From Methylobacteriaceae bacterium (GTDB lineage Bacteria; Pseudomonadota; Alphaproteobacteria; Rhizobiales; Beijerinckiaceae), in the NCBI GenBank assembly GCA_031272615.1, contig JAISTL010000155.1:1-5694 (forward strand): a DNA stretch of 5,694 bases, given 5' to 3'. Under the pieces are notes generated by a model. It saw only the letters and a program-made list of their open reading frames with translations. It made no database searches and was not told the origin of the DNA. Made by a program: the position numbers and the translations under genes. Shown here one piece after another: positions 4,950 to 5,694 of the stretch (the first letter of the stretch is position 1; each line of letters begins with the position of its first letter).

Positions 4950-5647
4950 TCGACTCCCTCACCATCGCCATGGACATGATGCCGCGCATCGCCGCCGCCG
5001 CGCCGCTCACCATCTTCCTCACCGTCGCCTCGGCGATTCTCGGCTTTTCCATCGGCATTCCCGTGGCCTTCGCCCGCCTGTCGGCCAACAAACTCGTCAT
5101 GGCCCCGGCCGAGGCGTTCTCCCTGTTTTTCCGCGGCACGCCGGCGCTGGTGCAGATTTATCTCATCTATTACGGCCTCGGGCAGGTTCTGCCGGGCACC
5201 TGGCTGCGCCACAGCTTCCTGTGGCCGTATTTGCGCGAGGGCCTGTGGTACGCCGTGCTCGCCCTCAGCCTCAATCAGGCCGCCTATGTGTCCGAGGTGT
5301 TCCGCGGCGCCGTGAAGAACCTGCACAGGGGCTATATTCAGGCCGGGCAGTCCCTGGGCATGACTCCGGGGCAGATCACGCGCATGGTGGTCATCCCCCT
5401 GGCGCTCAGGGACTGTCTGCCCGTGCTGACGTCGGAAACCCTGTTTCTGCTGAAAACCACGTCGCTCGCCTCCACCATCACGGTGATGGAAATCATGGGC
5501 ACCGCCCGGGCGCTGCAGCGCACCACCTACAATATCTACGAACCGCTGTTCTGCGCCGCCATCCTCTATTTCGCCATCACCTTCGTGCTGATCTGGAGCA
5601 TGAAGCAGGTTGAACTGCGCATCAACGCCTACCGGCTGGTGAAATAG
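4946..5647 (+). CDS. Amino-acid ABC transporter permease (HisM type)
   Basis: Second inner-membrane subunit, pairing with the preceding permease as HisM pairs with HisQ. The start overlaps the previous stop (ATGA at 4946-4949), and GGGGG at 4936-4940 lies 5 nt upstream, so translation is probably coupled. The 233-residue product has membrane segments near 20-43, 57-80, 98-118, 150-170 and 200-219. FFRGTPALVQIYLIYYGL (61-78) is the family signature. AYVSEVFRGAV (113-123) leads into the EAA loop QAGQSLGMTPGQITRMVVIP (132-151), with Gly138 and the final IP. KTTSLASTIT (170-179) is also conserved. The open frame continues upstream to 4742, but that part only overlaps the first permease and is not used. 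No ATPase gene follows within the 47 nt left; it may lie beyond the window or elsewhere. Confidence 0.94.
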   Translation: MIDSLTIAMDMMPRIAAAAPLTIFLTVASAILGFSIGIPVAFARLSANKLVMAPAEAFSLFFRGTPALVQIYLIYYGLGQVLPGTWLRHSFLWPYLREGLWYAVLALSLNQAAYVSEVFRGAVKNLHRGYIQAGQSLGMTPGQITRMVVIPLALRDCLPVLTSETLFLLKTTSLASTITVMEIMGTARALQRTTYNIYEPLFCAAILYFAITFVLIWSMKQVELRINAYRLVK

Positions 5648-5665
5648 CGCCGCGACGACAGGGGG

Positions 5666-5694
5666 CGTCATTGCGAGCGATAGCGAAGCAATCC
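5666..5694. repeat. Dispersed REP-like palindromic repeat, cut by the window edge
   Basis: The sequence from CGTCATTGCGAGCG to GCAATCC matches, from memory, a short repeat scattered in many proteobacterial and other genomes, often in paired inverted copies between genes. Here ATTGC (5670-5674) and GCAAT (5688-5692) are inverted copies, and AGCGA-T-AGCGA is a direct repeat inside. It starts 18 nt after the last permease stop. The second arm, if any, lies beyond the window. Confidence 0.65.

Noticed and set aside
4140..5671. Minus-strand frames of 218 and 272 codons opposite the permeases
   Set aside because: Composition rich in Gly, Gln, His and Glu, typical of antisense to membrane-protein genes; the plus-strand reading has clear permease motifs.

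Overview
The window reads as part of a GC-rich proteobacterial chromosome, most likely an alphaproteobacterium. That placement is inference: it rests on codon use with strong G/C third positions, the alphaproteobacterial style of the RarA N-terminus, and typical HisJ/HisQ/HisM-type transporter genes. It holds five protein genes completely and one in part, in two divergent transcription units separated by about 600 bp of non-coding DNA.

Left unit (minus strand, 1-1872). A promoter with a perfect TATAAT box at 1989-1994 precedes rarA (AAA+ ATPase acting at stalled replication forks). It is followed after 2 nt by rtcB (GTP-dependent RNA ligase), which runs off the left edge after 177 codons. The rarA leader carries a 21-bp near-perfect tandem duplication. 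The unit pairs DNA-fork maintenance with RNA repair.

Central non-coding region (1873-2477). On the plus strand, a 14-bp helix (2110-2123 with 2205-2218) closes a multibranched set of hairpins. These include two UNCG-type tetraloops and two GCCTCCG heptamers in or next to loops. A clean intrinsic terminator follows at 2239-2258. I read this as a candidate small RNA or a transcription attenuator; a MITE-like insertion is the main alternative. After it come four degenerate 23-24 bp tandem units (2259-2352) and a 125-bp leader without a convincing promoter or Shine-Dalgarno sequence.

Right unit (plus strand, 2478-5647). A dimethylargininase-family hydrolase is followed by a periplasmic family-3 solute-binding protein and two HisQ/HisM-type permeases, the last two overlapping by ATGA. 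The simplest model is import of arginine or a methylated arginine and hydrolysis to citrulline plus (di)methylamine. No ATPase subunit lies in the window. The right edge enters a dispersed palindromic repeat at 5666-5694.

No tRNA, rRNA, CRISPR array, transposase or prophage gene was seen. The most novel-looking part is the structured RNA region upstream of the hydrolase/transporter operon.
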